Positions 1 through 6,036 of a DNA stretch of 6,565 nt are shown here, in pieces. Every line of letters starts with the position of its first letter. Position 1 is the first letter of the stretch. The notes under the pieces were generated by a model. The model was given only the letters and a program-made list of their open reading frames with translations. It had not been told where the DNA came from and did not search any database. The position numbers were made by a program, and so were the translations under genes. The stretch is from an uncultured Shinella sp. (GTDB lineage: Bacteria > Pseudomonadota > Alphaproteobacteria > Rhizobiales > Rhizobiaceae), in assembly GCA_946886325.1 (NCBI GenBank), contig CAMPIK010000133.1, positions 1 to 6,565 of the forward strand. Direction: 5' to 3'.

Positions 1-210
1 CTCGTGGACGATGCGGTGAAGGGCGAGTTCGTGACGATCACCCGCCATGGCAAGCCGGTCGCCGCGCTTGTGCCGATCGAAGCGGCAGAGGTCGCAAGGA
101 AGGCAATGCGCAGGCCGACGCGCAGTCTGGTTCGCCTGTTGCAGGACTTTCCGGCCGCCGATCTCGAGATCGAACGCAACCGGACGCCCGGCAGGGACAT
201 CGCGTTTTGA
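1..210 (+). CDS. Phd/YefM-family antitoxin, 5' end missing
   Basis: This is the 3' part of an antitoxin gene whose start lies left of the window; the frame is open to base 1 and gives 69 residues. The visible text begins LVDDAVKGEFVTITRHGKPVAALVP, which is the second half of the Phd/YefM DNA-binding fold: a conserved helix end, then the 'G-E-x-V-x-I-T-R-x-G-x-P-V-A-x-L-V-P' strand-turn. Family members usually have 80-90 residues, so about 15-20 are missing. The C-terminal tail (residues about 35-69), rich in R, D and E, is the part expected to wrap the toxin. The stop overlaps the toxin start by 4 nt, so the two are translationally coupled. In this family the antitoxin binds and neutralises the toxin and represses their shared promoter, which is outside the window. 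The GTG at base 4 is internal, not the true start. Confidence 0.85.
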   Translation, partial: LVDDAVKGEFVTITRHGKPVAALVPIEAAEVARKAMRRPTRSLVRLLQDFPAADLEIERNRTPGRDIAF

Positions 211-641
211 GCGGCTACCTGCTGGACACGAGTGCCGTGTCGCTGTTCTTCGACGGACGTGCGACGCAGGCGTTCAGCGATTGGGTCGACGAGCGAAACG
301 CAGCGGGAGAGGTTTTCCTCTCGGTCGTGACGATCCAGGAACTGGAGAAGGGCGCCACGAAGCTTGCCGAGCGACAGGGCGGAAACCGGCAGAAGGCAGA
401 GCGGATCAAGGCCTGGATACGGGCGCTCTGTCTGGAATACGAGCATGCGCTGCTGGCGGTGGATACGCAGACGGCGCTCGTCGCCGGCGTGATCGAGGGC
501 AGGGCGCTGGCGGGCGGCAGGATGCCGGGCTTTGCCGATGTTCTGATCGCCGCCACAGCCGAAGCGCACGGACTGACCGTCGTGACCAACAACCTGCGCG
601 ATTTCGAGGCGCTGAACGTACCCTGTCGGGCGCCTATTTGA
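207..641 (+). CDS. PIN-domain (VapC-type) ribonuclease toxin
   Basis: The gene encodes a 144-residue PIN-domain protein, partner of the Phd-type antitoxin just upstream. PIN toxins are metal-dependent RNases that usually cut tRNA or rRNA and stop translation. The acidic metal-binding residues are visible: D7 in the first strand (YLLDTSA), E45 in the helix 'TIQELEKG', D111 in 'GFADVLIAATA', and the N129/D132 region of 'VVTNNLRDFE' near the end, matching the usual 'T-x-N-x-x-D-F' close of the fold. The start is TTG at 207, inside a TTGA overlap with the antitoxin stop. No ATG or GTG lies between it and the catalytic D7, so this weak start is forced. AGGGA at 193-197 is a plausible ribosome site. 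The stop lies inside a 14-bp tandem duplication (633-660). Length and motif order are normal for the family, so the toxin looks intact. The target RNA cannot be told from sequence. Confidence 0.88.
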   Translation: MSGYLLDTSAVSLFFDGRATQAFSDWVDERNAAGEVFLSVVTIQELEKGATKLAERQGGNRQKAERIKAWIRALCLEYEHALLAVDTQTALVAGVIEGRALAGGRMPGFADVLIAATAEAHGLTVVTNNLRDFEALNVPCRAPI

Positions 642-660
642 AACGGCCCATTTGAAACGG
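633..660 (+). repeat. 14-bp tandem direct repeat over the toxin stop codon
   Basis: Positions 633-646 (CCTATTTGAAACGG) and 647-660 (CCCATTTGAAACGG) are adjacent copies that differ at one base. The toxin stop TGA (639-641) is in the first copy, and the second copy is untranslated. The repeat fills most of the short gap before the transporter ATPase. It looks like a slippage or junction duplication; no function is evident. Confidence 0.8.
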
Positions 661-676
661 ATTGGATAGAACGCAC

Positions 677-1711
677 ATGTCCGGATTGGCATTGCAGAAC
701 GTCACCAAGCAGTTCGGCACCTTCACCGCCGTGAAGAATGTCGACCTGACGGTCCCGCATGGAACCTTCGTCTGCCTGCTCGGCCCGTCCGGCTGCGGCA
801 AGACCACGCTGATGCGCATGGTGGCCGGGCTCGACCTGCCGACCGGCGGCGCGATCCGGCTCGACGGGGCTGATATCACCCATGTGCCGACGCACAAGCG
901 CGATCTCGGCATGGTGTTCCAGTCGCTGGCGCTCTTTCCCCACCTGACGGTCGGCGAGAACATCGCCTATTCGCTGCGCATCCGCGGCATCGGCAAGGAG
1001 GACCAGAAGAAGCGCGTCGACGAGCTTCTGGCGATGATCCATCTCACCGGCTATGCGGACCGGCCGGTGGCGAAACTCTCCGGCGGCCAGCGCCAGCGCG
1101 TGGCGATCGCCCGGGCGCTCGCGATCTCGCCGAAACTCTTCCTGCTCGACGAACCGCTGTCGGCGCTCGATGCGAAGCTGCGCGAGGCGATGCAGGTGGA
1201 ACTGCGCCAGCTCCAGCAGCGGCTCGGCATCACCACCATCGTCGTCACACACGACCAGCGCGAGGCGATGACCATGGCCGACACCGTCGTCGTGATGAAC
1301 GGCGGCGAGATCCGGCAGGCGGCAGCGCCGGTCGAAATCTACCGCCGCCCGGCCGACACCTTCGTCGCCGACTTCATCGGCATGACCAACCTTCTGGATT
1401 TTACAGCAGACGGCAACGGCATTTCCGTGCTCGGTACACCGGTCGCGGGGCTTTCAGCACCCGATGGCGCCAGCAAGGGCATCGTCTCCATCAGGCCCGA
1501 GGACGTGCACCTGACGGCGCCGGGCAACGGCGCGATCACCGGAACCGTGACCTTCGTGCGCGATCTCGGCGGCACGGTGGAAACCTTCGTCGAGGCCGGC
1601 GGCAAACAGATCGTCGCGGTCTCGATGCCGAATGCGCGGCCGGATGTGACGGTCGGGCAATCGGTCGGCGTCAAGCTCACGCCGGAAAGCTGCGTGGTGC
1701 TGAAGTCATGA
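677..1711 (+). CDS. ABC transporter ATP-binding protein, PotA-like (polyamine/opine importer type)
   Basis: The 344-residue product is the cytoplasmic ATPase that powers the two permeases encoded next to it. From the ATG at 677, all nucleotide-binding motifs are present: Walker A GPSGCGKTT (36-44), Q-loop Q82, signature LSGGQRQR (134-141), Walker B LFLLDEP with D158/E159, D-loop SALDAK (162-167) and H-loop H192. A C-terminal TOBE-like region follows (about 265-344, with 'SIRPEDVHL'), as in the PotA/FbpC/UgpC importer ATPases. An in-frame TTG at 662 would add five residues, but the ATG is preferred because the family begins with a short 'M-x-x-L-x-L-x-x-V-x-K-x-F-G' stretch and a weak GGATAG (664-669) sits 7 nt before it. 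The toxin ends 35 nt upstream with no clear promoter between. The stop overlaps the first permease start (ATGA). PotA-like is a family statement; the exact substrate is not proven, since ferric-iron and opine importers share this ATPase type. Confidence 0.93.
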   Translation: MSGLALQNVTKQFGTFTAVKNVDLTVPHGTFVCLLGPSGCGKTTLMRMVAGLDLPTGGAIRLDGADITHVPTHKRDLGMVFQSLALFPHLTVGENIAYSLRIRGIGKEDQKKRVDELLAMIHLTGYADRPVAKLSGGQRQRVAIARALAISPKLFLLDEPLSALDAKLREAMQVELRQLQQRLGITTIVVTHDQREAMTMADTVVVMNGGEIRQAAAPVEIYRRPADTFVADFIGMTNLLDFTADGNGISVLGTPVAGLSAPDGASKGIVSIRPEDVHLTAPGNGAITGTVTFVRDLGGTVETFVEAGGKQIVAVSMPNARPDVTVGQSVGVKLTPESCVVLKS

Positions 1712-2562
1712 GACGGGAACCGCCGCAGAGACTTGCCGACTACGGCCCGCTGGTCTTTCCGGCCGGCATGCTGATCGTCTTCTTCGTCGTGCCCTTTGCG
1801 ACGATGATCGCGGTCTCCTTCTTCCAGCGCGATCAGGCGGGTTTCTACACACCCGATTTCGTCTTCGACAACTATGCCCGGTTCCTCAGCCTGTTCTTCG
1901 GCAAGGTGCTCGGCTTCTCGCTGTTCCTGGCGGTCGCCGTGGCCATCTGCTGCGTCGTGCTGGCACTGCCCTTCACCTATCTCCTGTCGCGTGCCCGGCG
2001 AAACACGCAGGTTCTGTGGCTGGTGGCGCTGCTCTCCGTCCTGTCGCTGTCGGAAGTCATCATCGGCTTTGCCTGGTCGACGCTCTTTTCGCGCACCGCC
2101 GGCATCACCAACCTCTTCGTCGCGATCGGCCTGATGGAGGCGCCGGTGGCGCTCAACCCGAGCTTCGGCGCCGTGCTGACGGCGATGGTCTATCAGGCGC
2201 TGCCCTATACGGTGCTGGTGCTCTATCCGGCGCTCGTCCGGCTCGATCCGACACTGACGGAGGCCGCGCGCACGCTCGGCGCCTCGCCGGTCAAGGCCTT
2301 CTTCACCGTCGTCGTGCCGGCGCTCCGGAACACCATCGTCGCGACGCTGATCATGGTCTTCATCTTCGCGCTCGGCTCCTACCTGCTGCCGCAGATCCTC
2401 GGCCGGCCGCAGCACTGGACGCTCTCGGTGCTGATCACCGACCAGGCGATCTACCAGTCGAACATGCCCTTCGGCGCCGCCATGGCCGTCTTCCTCGTGC
2501 TCGTCACGCTCGGTTTCGTGGCACTCACCGTCTATGCCAGCCGCAAGGGAGAGACCGCATGA
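1708..2562 (+). CDS. ABC transporter permease, PotB-like (first membrane subunit)
   Basis: This 284-residue inner-membrane subunit forms half of the import channel with the product of the next gene. About six hydrophobic segments can be seen, near residues 14-38, 66-94, 102-125, 155-175, 208-230 and 256-277. Between the fourth and fifth lies the EAA coupling loop, 'EAARTLGASPVKAFFTVVVP' (185-204), which docks on the ATPase; its conserved glycine is G191. Order, loop position and length match the PotB/HtrB group of polyamine-type permeases. The start is ATG at 1708 in an ATGA overlap with the ATPase stop. No strong ribosome site is seen before it, so translation is probably coupled to the ATPase. 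The gene also overlaps the next permease by ATGA. The polyamine assignment rests on family resemblance and on the downstream amidohydrolases. Confidence 0.92.
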   Translation: MRREPPQRLADYGPLVFPAGMLIVFFVVPFATMIAVSFFQRDQAGFYTPDFVFDNYARFLSLFFGKVLGFSLFLAVAVAICCVVLALPFTYLLSRARRNTQVLWLVALLSVLSLSEVIIGFAWSTLFSRTAGITNLFVAIGLMEAPVALNPSFGAVLTAMVYQALPYTVLVLYPALVRLDPTLTEAARTLGASPVKAFFTVVVPALRNTIVATLIMVFIFALGSYLLPQILGRPQHWTLSVLITDQAIYQSNMPFGAAMAVFLVLVTLGFVALTVYASRKGETA

Positions 2563-3356
2563 ACGCGCTCCTGCAGAAGGTCTATTTCGGCCTCTTCGGC
2601 CTGTTTCTGGCATTGCCGCTGATCGTCGTCGCCGGCGTCTCGGTCAACGAGAAGCAGACGCTGGCCTTTCCGCCGGAAGGTTTTTCGCTTTCCTGGTACG
2701 GCGAGATTTTCGGCAATCCGGAATGGCGGAACGCCCTTTTCGCCTCGGTGACGCTGGCGGCGCTTTCGGCGGCGCTGGCACTTGCCATCGCGCTGCCGCT
2801 CGCCTGGTTCCTCTGGCGGCGCCTTGCGCCCTGGGCGAACATCTTCCAGCTTCTGGGCGTCGCGCCCTTCACGCTGCCGCCCGTCATCACGGCGCTCGGC
2901 CTGCTGACCTTCTGGGCGACGACCGGCTTCTACGGCCAGCCCTTTACCGCCGTCATCAGCCACGCGATCTTCTTCGTGACGCTGCCGCTGGTGACGCTGT
3001 CGCTCGGTTTCTCCTCGATCGACCGTTCGCTGGTCGAGGCCGCGGCCACCATGGGCGCCGACGACCGGACGATCTTCCGCACCGTTGTCCTGCCGCTGAT
3101 CCTGCCCTATCTCGTATCCGGCTATGCCTTCGCCTTCGTGCTGTCGCTCAACGAATATATCGTTGCCTACATGACCGTCGGCTTCACCATGGAAACGCTG
3201 CCGATCAAGATCTTCAACGCGCTGCGCTACGGCTACACGCCGACCATGGCGTCCGTGACGATCCTCTTCGTTGCGATTGCCGCCGTAATCTTCAGCCTCG
3301 TCGCCCGCTTCGGCGACCTGCCGAAACTGCTCGGCGCGATGTCGAACCGGGATTAG
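2559..3356 (+). CDS. ABC transporter permease, PotC-like (second membrane subunit)
   Basis: The 265-residue product is the second channel subunit of the importer. Hydrophobic segments lie near residues 9-29, 58-85, 95-120, 127-150, 182-204 and 228-249. The EAA coupling loop is 'EAAATMGADDRTIFRTVVLP' (160-179), followed by 'SLNEYIVAYM', typical of PotC/YdcV-type subunits ('F-x-x-S-x-[ND]-[ED]-x-x-x-[AS]'). The start at 2559 is chosen because it makes an ATGA overlap with the upstream permease and has AAGGGAG (2545-2551) 7 nt before it. Its frame is open far upstream (to 2016) inside the first permease, but that stretch is a shadow. The stop TAG (3354-3356) is built into the ribosome site of the following hydrolase gene. 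With this gene the transporter has an ATPase and two permeases, but no binding protein is encoded in the window. Confidence 0.93.
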   Translation: MNALLQKVYFGLFGLFLALPLIVVAGVSVNEKQTLAFPPEGFSLSWYGEIFGNPEWRNALFASVTLAALSAALALAIALPLAWFLWRRLAPWANIFQLLGVAPFTLPPVITALGLLTFWATTGFYGQPFTAVISHAIFFVTLPLVTLSLGFSSIDRSLVEAAATMGADDRTIFRTVVLPLILPYLVSGYAFAFVLSLNEYIVAYMTVGFTMETLPIKIFNALRYGYTPTMASVTILFVAIAAVIFSLVARFGDLPKLLGAMSNRD

Positions 3357-3366
3357 GAGCAAATTC
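3355..3366 (+). promoter_or_regulatory. Ribosome binding site of the hydrolase gene, overlapping the permease stop
   Basis: AGGAG at 3355-3359 lies 7 nt before the ATG at 3367, and its first two bases belong to the TAG stop of the upstream permease. It fixes the hydrolase start and keeps the gene within the operon without translational overlap. Confidence 0.75.
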
Positions 3367-4146
3367 ATGAAGATCGCGGCACTTCAGATGCAGGCGGCAT
3401 CCGGCGATGTCGAGGCGAATATCGCGCGGATCGAGGCGGCAGCGAAGGACGCCGCCGCTGAGGGCGCCAAGCTGCTTGTCGCACCTGAACTCGCGGTGAC
3501 GGGCTACGGCGCCGGCGAGGCCTTTCCGGCGCTGACGTCGCCCGCCAGCGGCTGGATCCTCGACCGGCTGTCGGCCATCGCGCGGGAGAACGAACTGGCG
3601 ATCATCGCCGGCTTTGCGGAACAGGACGGCCCCGCCACCTACAACAGCGCGCTTTTCACCGACGGCATCGGCACCAACGCGGTCTATCGCAAGTCGCATC
3701 TTTACGGCGACTACGAGCGCCAGTGGTTTGCGCCGGAGCGGCCGACCTCGATCATGGTGACGATCGGCGGGCTGAAGCTCGGCATGCTGATCTGCTACGA
3801 CGTCGAATTTCCGGAAAACGTGCGCCGCCTCGCGCAGGACGGCGCCGACCTCGTCGTGGTGCCGACGGCGCTGCCCAAGGGCTGGTCCGGCGATTTCATC
3901 GCCGAGCGCATGATCCAGGTGCGCGCCTTCGAGAACCAGGTCTTCGTCGCCTATGTCAACCACTGCGGCGCGGACGCCCGGTTCACTTACGCCGGCCTCT
4001 CGCGCATCGCGGCGCCGGACGGACGCCTGCTCGCCGACGCGCCGGCGGATAGCGAGGCGCTGCTGATCGCCGAGATCAACGTGGACGACTTCGCGACATC
4101 AAGGGCGGAGAATACCTATCTGACGGATCTGGCACGGCAGGTCTGA
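3367..4146 (+). CDS. Carbon-nitrogen hydrolase (nitrilase superfamily), RamA-like amidase
   Basis: The 259-residue product is a cytoplasmic amidase of the nitrilase superfamily. The catalytic set is visible: E41 in 'VAPELAVTGY', K109 in 'YRKSHLYGDYERQ' and nucleophile C143 in 'LICYDVEFPENVRRLA', with a further glutamate near 117-124 as candidate for the second conserved Glu. The text 'K-[ST]-H-L-[FY]-G-[DE]', 'CYD-[VI]-EFPEN-x-RRLA' and the C-terminal 'YLTDL' resemble, from memory, the Pseudomonas R-stereoselective amidase RamA more than true nitrilases or AguB. It is the last gene of the transporter operon, 10 nt after the second permease, so its substrate is probably what the transporter brings in: a small amide or carbamoyl compound. 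The length is normal and all key residues are present. What is uncertain is the substrate. It is clearly distinct from the AguB-type hydrolase at the right edge. Confidence 0.9.
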   Translation: MKIAALQMQAASGDVEANIARIEAAAKDAAAEGAKLLVAPELAVTGYGAGEAFPALTSPASGWILDRLSAIARENELAIIAGFAEQDGPATYNSALFTDGIGTNAVYRKSHLYGDYERQWFAPERPTSIMVTIGGLKLGMLICYDVEFPENVRRLAQDGADLVVVPTALPKGWSGDFIAERMIQVRAFENQVFVAYVNHCGADARFTYAGLSRIAAPDGRLLADAPADSEALLIAEINVDDFATSRAENTYLTDLARQV

Positions 4147-4157
4147 AGCCGCCGGAA

Positions 4158-4187
4158 TTGCGCATCGGGCGTCAAAAGTGCTATCAT
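4158..4187 (+). promoter_or_regulatory. Promoter of the FitAB-type toxin-antitoxin operon (extended -10)
   Basis: TTGCGC (4158-4163) as -35 and TATCAT (4182-4187) as -10 are 18 bp apart. The -10 is preceded by TGC, making an extended -10 (TGC-TATCAT). Transcription would begin near 4194, inside the right arm of the palindrome at 4179-4204, about 20 nt before the antitoxin ATG. The whole -10 lies in the left operator arm, so a bound repressor would block polymerase. This is a pattern reading; no start site has been mapped. Confidence 0.6.
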
Positions 4188-4204
4188 TGCTGGCAATGAT
4201 AGCA
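4179..4204. promoter_or_regulatory. Palindromic operator of the FitAB-type module
   Basis: A perfect 12+12 bp inverted repeat, arms TGCTATCATTGC (4179-4190) and GCAATGATAGCA (4193-4204), is separated by TG. Its outer 8 bp (TGCTATCA and TGATAGCA) are, as I recall, the same half-sites reported for the gonococcal FitAB operator, here with a 10-bp instead of 12-bp centre. It covers the -10 element and touches the AGGAG ribosome site (4204-4208). There is no T-run after it, so it is read as an operator and not a terminator for the hydrolase operon. Autoregulation by the downstream antitoxin-toxin complex is the natural inference. Confidence 0.8.
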
Positions 4205-4215
4205 GGAGCACGACG

Positions 4216-4455
4216 ATGGCCACCAGTCTGCATGTCCGCAATCTCGACGAGGAGCTGATCCGCAAGCTGAAGATGCGCGCGGCCCGCCATGGCCGCTCCG
4301 CCGAAGCCGAGCACCGGGAAATTCTGCGGCAGGCGCTGGAAAACGAGGGCAAGCGCAGCTTCGACGAAATGGCGGCGGAGTTGCGCAAGCTGACGGCGGG
4401 AACCTTCCAGACGCCGTCGGAGGTCCTGCTGCGCGAATCGCGGGATGAACGTTGA
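4216..4455 (+). CDS. FitA-like ribbon-helix-helix antitoxin
   Basis: The 79-residue product is the DNA-binding antitoxin of the second TA module. The N-terminal ribbon-helix-helix is clear: DNA-contacting strand 'SLHVRNLDE' (residues 4-12, R8 corresponding to the contact arginine of FitA), helix A 'ELIRKLKMRAARHG', turn 'GRS', and helix B 'SAEAEHREILRQAL'. The 'GRS-x-EAE-x-R-x-IL' text is a hallmark of the FitA/StbC family. Residues about 45-79 form the toxin-binding tail, ending in an arginine-rich 'LLRESRDER'; in FitA a tail arginine enters the toxin active site, and R73, R76 or R79 could do so here. AGGAG (4204-4208) sits 7 nt before the ATG. The stop overlaps the toxin start by TTGA. The operator directly upstream supports autorepression. 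Confidence 0.9.
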   Translation: MATSLHVRNLDEELIRKLKMRAARHGRSAEAEHREILRQALENEGKRSFDEMAAELRKLTAGTFQTPSEVLLRESRDER

Positions 4456-4883
4456 TCGAAACGGTCGTCATCGACGCCAATGTGGCGATCAAGTGGGTCA
4501 TTACCGAAGAAGGAACAGAACAGGCGCTTCAATTGCGGGAGCGCTATCATTTCGCCGCGCCGGATCTGATCCTGGCGGAATGTGCCAATATTCTCTGGAA
4601 GAAGGTCCAGCACGGACAGGCGACGGAAGCGCTCGCAACCGCCAGCATTGAGGCATTGATCTCAAGTCAGATCGAGATAGTCGCCATGGATAGCCTGGCG
4701 AAGACCGCCCTGGCGCTTTCTCTCCAGATGCAGCATCCGGCCTACGATTGTTTCTACCTCAGCCTCGCTCTTGCCCGCGACTATCGTTTTGTGACGGCAG
4801 ACGCGCGGCTGTTGCGCGCCGTCTGGCGACAGGGCAGGGCGCTCGCGCCCAGATGCGTGTCGCTGGAAGAAGCAATTGCATGA
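4452..4883 (+). CDS. FitB/VapC-like PIN-domain ribonuclease toxin
   Basis: The 143-residue PIN-domain toxin is partner of the FitA-like antitoxin. All four acidic positions are visible: D8 in 'VVIDANVAIKW', E43 in 'LILAECANILWK', D99 in 'PAYDCFYLSLA' and D117 in 'FVTADARLL'. Spacing and length are normal, so the nuclease should be active. The 'DANVAIKWV' opening and 'YDCFYLSLA' core are typical of the VapC subgroup that pairs with ribbon-helix-helix or AbrB antitoxins. The only start before D8 is TTG at 4452, inside the TTGA overlap with the antitoxin stop, with a weak GGGA (4442-4445) 6 nt upstream. The weak start should keep toxin output below antitoxin output. The gene converges on the - strand nucleotidyltransferase gene, leaving 98 nt between the stops. 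The RNA target cannot be predicted. Confidence 0.9.
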   Translation: MIETVVIDANVAIKWVITEEGTEQALQLRERYHFAAPDLILAECANILWKKVQHGQATEALATASIEALISSQIEIVAMDSLAKTALALSLQMQHPAYDCFYLSLALARDYRFVTADARLLRAVWRQGRALAPRCVSLEEAIA

Positions 4884-4981
4884 GCGATGCCGGTTCGTGC
4901 CATGTTGACCTATCCATCGTCGCAACCGCACCGTAAAACTCCGGCCGCCGGCTCTCCGACGCGTGGGCACGCCGCCCCGCC
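4884..4981. other. Convergent intergenic gap holding an aguB relic
   Basis: The 98 nt between the toxin stop and the nucleotidyltransferase stop hold no ORF of note and no hairpin with a T-run on either strand. The middle (4913-4950) is homologous to the 3' end of aguB and is listed separately. The left flank (4884-4912) and right flank (4951-4981) match nothing else I can see in the window, and probably contain the junctions of the rearrangement. Confidence 0.6.
4913..4950 (-). pseudogene. Relic of an aguB 3' end
   Basis: This stretch aligns without gaps to 6114-6151, the 3' end of aguB, at 32 of 38 bases in the same orientation. Read on the - strand it gives RRPEFYGAVATMD, against RRPELYGAVATLD in the intact gene. 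Of the six differences, four are silent third-position changes and two are first-position changes giving L-to-F and L-to-M. Upstream of RRPE the similarity stops abruptly (SES instead of LFRD). Downstream there is no matching stop; the frame runs into unrelated sequence antisense to the toxin gene. It is too short to be functional. The silent-biased pattern says the two copies diverged while both were under coding selection, so this is a fragment of another aguB allele and not a neutral decay product of a recent local duplication. Coincidence is unlikely but cannot be excluded by eye. Confidence 0.68.
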
Positions 4982-6001
4982 TCAAAGCGACGGCCCGAGA
5001 AGACCTTGGACGGACGGTATCCTCTTCACCGATGCCGCGATGCGGTCGCGCCAGCGCTTTCCGCGCGAAAGCGCGTCTTCGAGCGCATCCTGCAGGTCGC
5101 CCGGCCGGTCGGCGGCGAGAACCTCGATTAGGAATTCGGCCTGGCGCCGGTCCTTGATTGCCTTGAGGCTGTCCGTGCCCTCGAGGCGGCGGTCGGCGAC
5201 GATCAGCTTGTGAATGGCGAAGCGCTCGGGGCGGGGGACCTGGACGAGCACGCCGTCGCGATAGGTCGCCGCCGCGAGGATGGGTTCGGAAAGCAGATAG
5301 TTCAGGTAGTGCAGCGATTGGGCATGGACGCCGAGCGCCGGCAGGGCGCGCAGATCCTCCGCCTCGCTGAAGGAGGGCGTCAGGAACTCGACGAACGTCT
5401 CGTTGCGCGTCTGCCGCCAGCGCCAAGTCTTGCCGGCATCAAGCGATGGGGCGGGATCGAAGGCGAAATCCTTGAGGACATTGCCGAGCGGCGCGGAGAC
5501 GGTGTCATCAAGCGCGATCGAGAGACGCTCGAAGCTGGCAATGTCGATGTCGCGGGTCTGTGCGGTCTGGTCGAAGGATAGGCGCACGCCGAGTTCGCCC
5601 TCGTAGAACCGGAAGGCTTGCGTGCCGATGATGGTCCCGCCCAGCCGGAAGACGCCGGCCGAGGCCAGCGCGTTCAGGAGGGCGCCGGTCGCGGCATCGA
5701 CGCCGAGGAACCCTTCGGCGCGCAGCAGGCGGATCAGGCGCGACCGGTTCTTCCGCCGGTCTTCGCGCTCTTCGCGCAAGGCCTCGAAGCGCTGCATTCG
5801 CGCCCGCAAGGCCTCGCTGTCTTCCCCGATATAGGTCTTCTTCACATCCGAGCCGACGCGGTAGGTGTCGTACCAGTAGACACGGCCATTCCGCTCGACA
5901 CGCGTCGGCGTGCCGCGGATGTCGGCGACGATTTCGTCGCGCAGCGATCCGAGCAGATCATGATAGGCCGAATGGGCGATGGGCGAGTGATGCGTGATCA
6001 T
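4982..6001 (-). CDS. GSU2403-type nucleotidyltransferase-fold protein
   Basis: The 339-residue product resembles the GSU2403 family of nucleotidyltransferase-fold proteins, whose function is unknown. From ATG at 6001, a basic N-terminal part with a helical, charged stretch (about 62-97) precedes the nucleotidyltransferase core: 'GGTIIGTQAF' (121-130, the G-G motif), 'RDIDIA' with D151 and D153 as the metal pair, and 'FVEFLTP' with E205 as likely third acid. The C-terminal part has 'FAIHKLIVADRR' (261-272) and 'KAIKDRRQAEFL' (280-291), a basic-residue pattern also seen in AbiEii/MNT-like folds. An in-frame TTG at 6052 would add 17 residues, but then the start codon and first codons would lie in the paired palindromes; the ATG has only a poor, too-close GGGA, so the start is uncertain (TTG at 6013 is a third option). 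The gene sits between intact aguB and an aguB relic, in the same orientation, and looks like inserted cargo. No partner gene is adjacent apart from the FitAB-type module. Confidence 0.8.
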   Translation of the reverse strand: MITHHSPIAHSAYHDLLGSLRDEIVADIRGTPTRVERNGRVYWYDTYRVGSDVKKTYIGEDSEALRARMQRFEALREEREDRRKNRSRLIRLLRAEGFLGVDAATGALLNALASAGVFRLGGTIIGTQAFRFYEGELGVRLSFDQTAQTRDIDIASFERLSIALDDTVSAPLGNVLKDFAFDPAPSLDAGKTWRWRQTRNETFVEFLTPSFSEAEDLRALPALGVHAQSLHYLNYLLSEPILAAATYRDGVLVQVPRPERFAIHKLIVADRRLEGTDSLKAIKDRRQAEFLIEVLAADRPGDLQDALEDALSRGKRWRDRIAASVKRIPSVQGLLGPSL

Positions 6002-6006
6002 TCCCG

Positions 6007-6035
6007 TGCTCAACGAAAATATCTTTTGTTGAGCA
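6007..6035. promoter_or_regulatory. Inverted repeat 1 before the nucleotidyltransferase gene
   Basis: Arms TGCTCAAC (6007-6014) and GTTGAGCA (6028-6035) flank a 13-nt A/T-rich centre that is itself partly symmetrical (AAA/TTT). The half-site centres are 21 bp apart, two helical turns, as for a dimer binding one DNA face. It lies directly upstream of the ATG at 6001, so it would sit at or just downstream of a transcription start. It is read as an operator; the binding protein is unknown. Confidence 0.65.
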
Positions 6036-6036
6036 T

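Noticed and set aside
47..655. 202-codon + strand frame across the antitoxin and toxin genes
   Set aside because: Arginine-rich shadow frame without motifs; the two TA frames explain the region.
662..676. TTG at 662 as the ATPase start
   Set aside because: It adds five residues not expected in the family; the ATG at 677 has a better-placed, if weak, ribosome site.
215..1252. 345-codon open frame on the - strand over the toxin and ATPase genes
   Set aside because: No recognisable domain, and it is opposite two well-supported genes.
1339..2613. 424-codon open frame on the - strand
   Set aside because: It is antisense to the ATPase and first permease and is rich in R, E, D, Q and H low-complexity text, as expected of a GC-rich shadow frame. 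The + strand genes have full family motifs.
2532..3370. 278-codon open frames on both strands over the second permease
   Set aside because: Both are shadows: compositionally biased, without membrane segments or motifs, while the frame at 2559 carries the EAA loop and membrane helices.
4837..4850. GGGCGC/GCGCCC hairpin near the toxin 3' end as a terminator
   Set aside because: It is inside the coding region, 33 nt before the stop, and no T-run follows on either strand.
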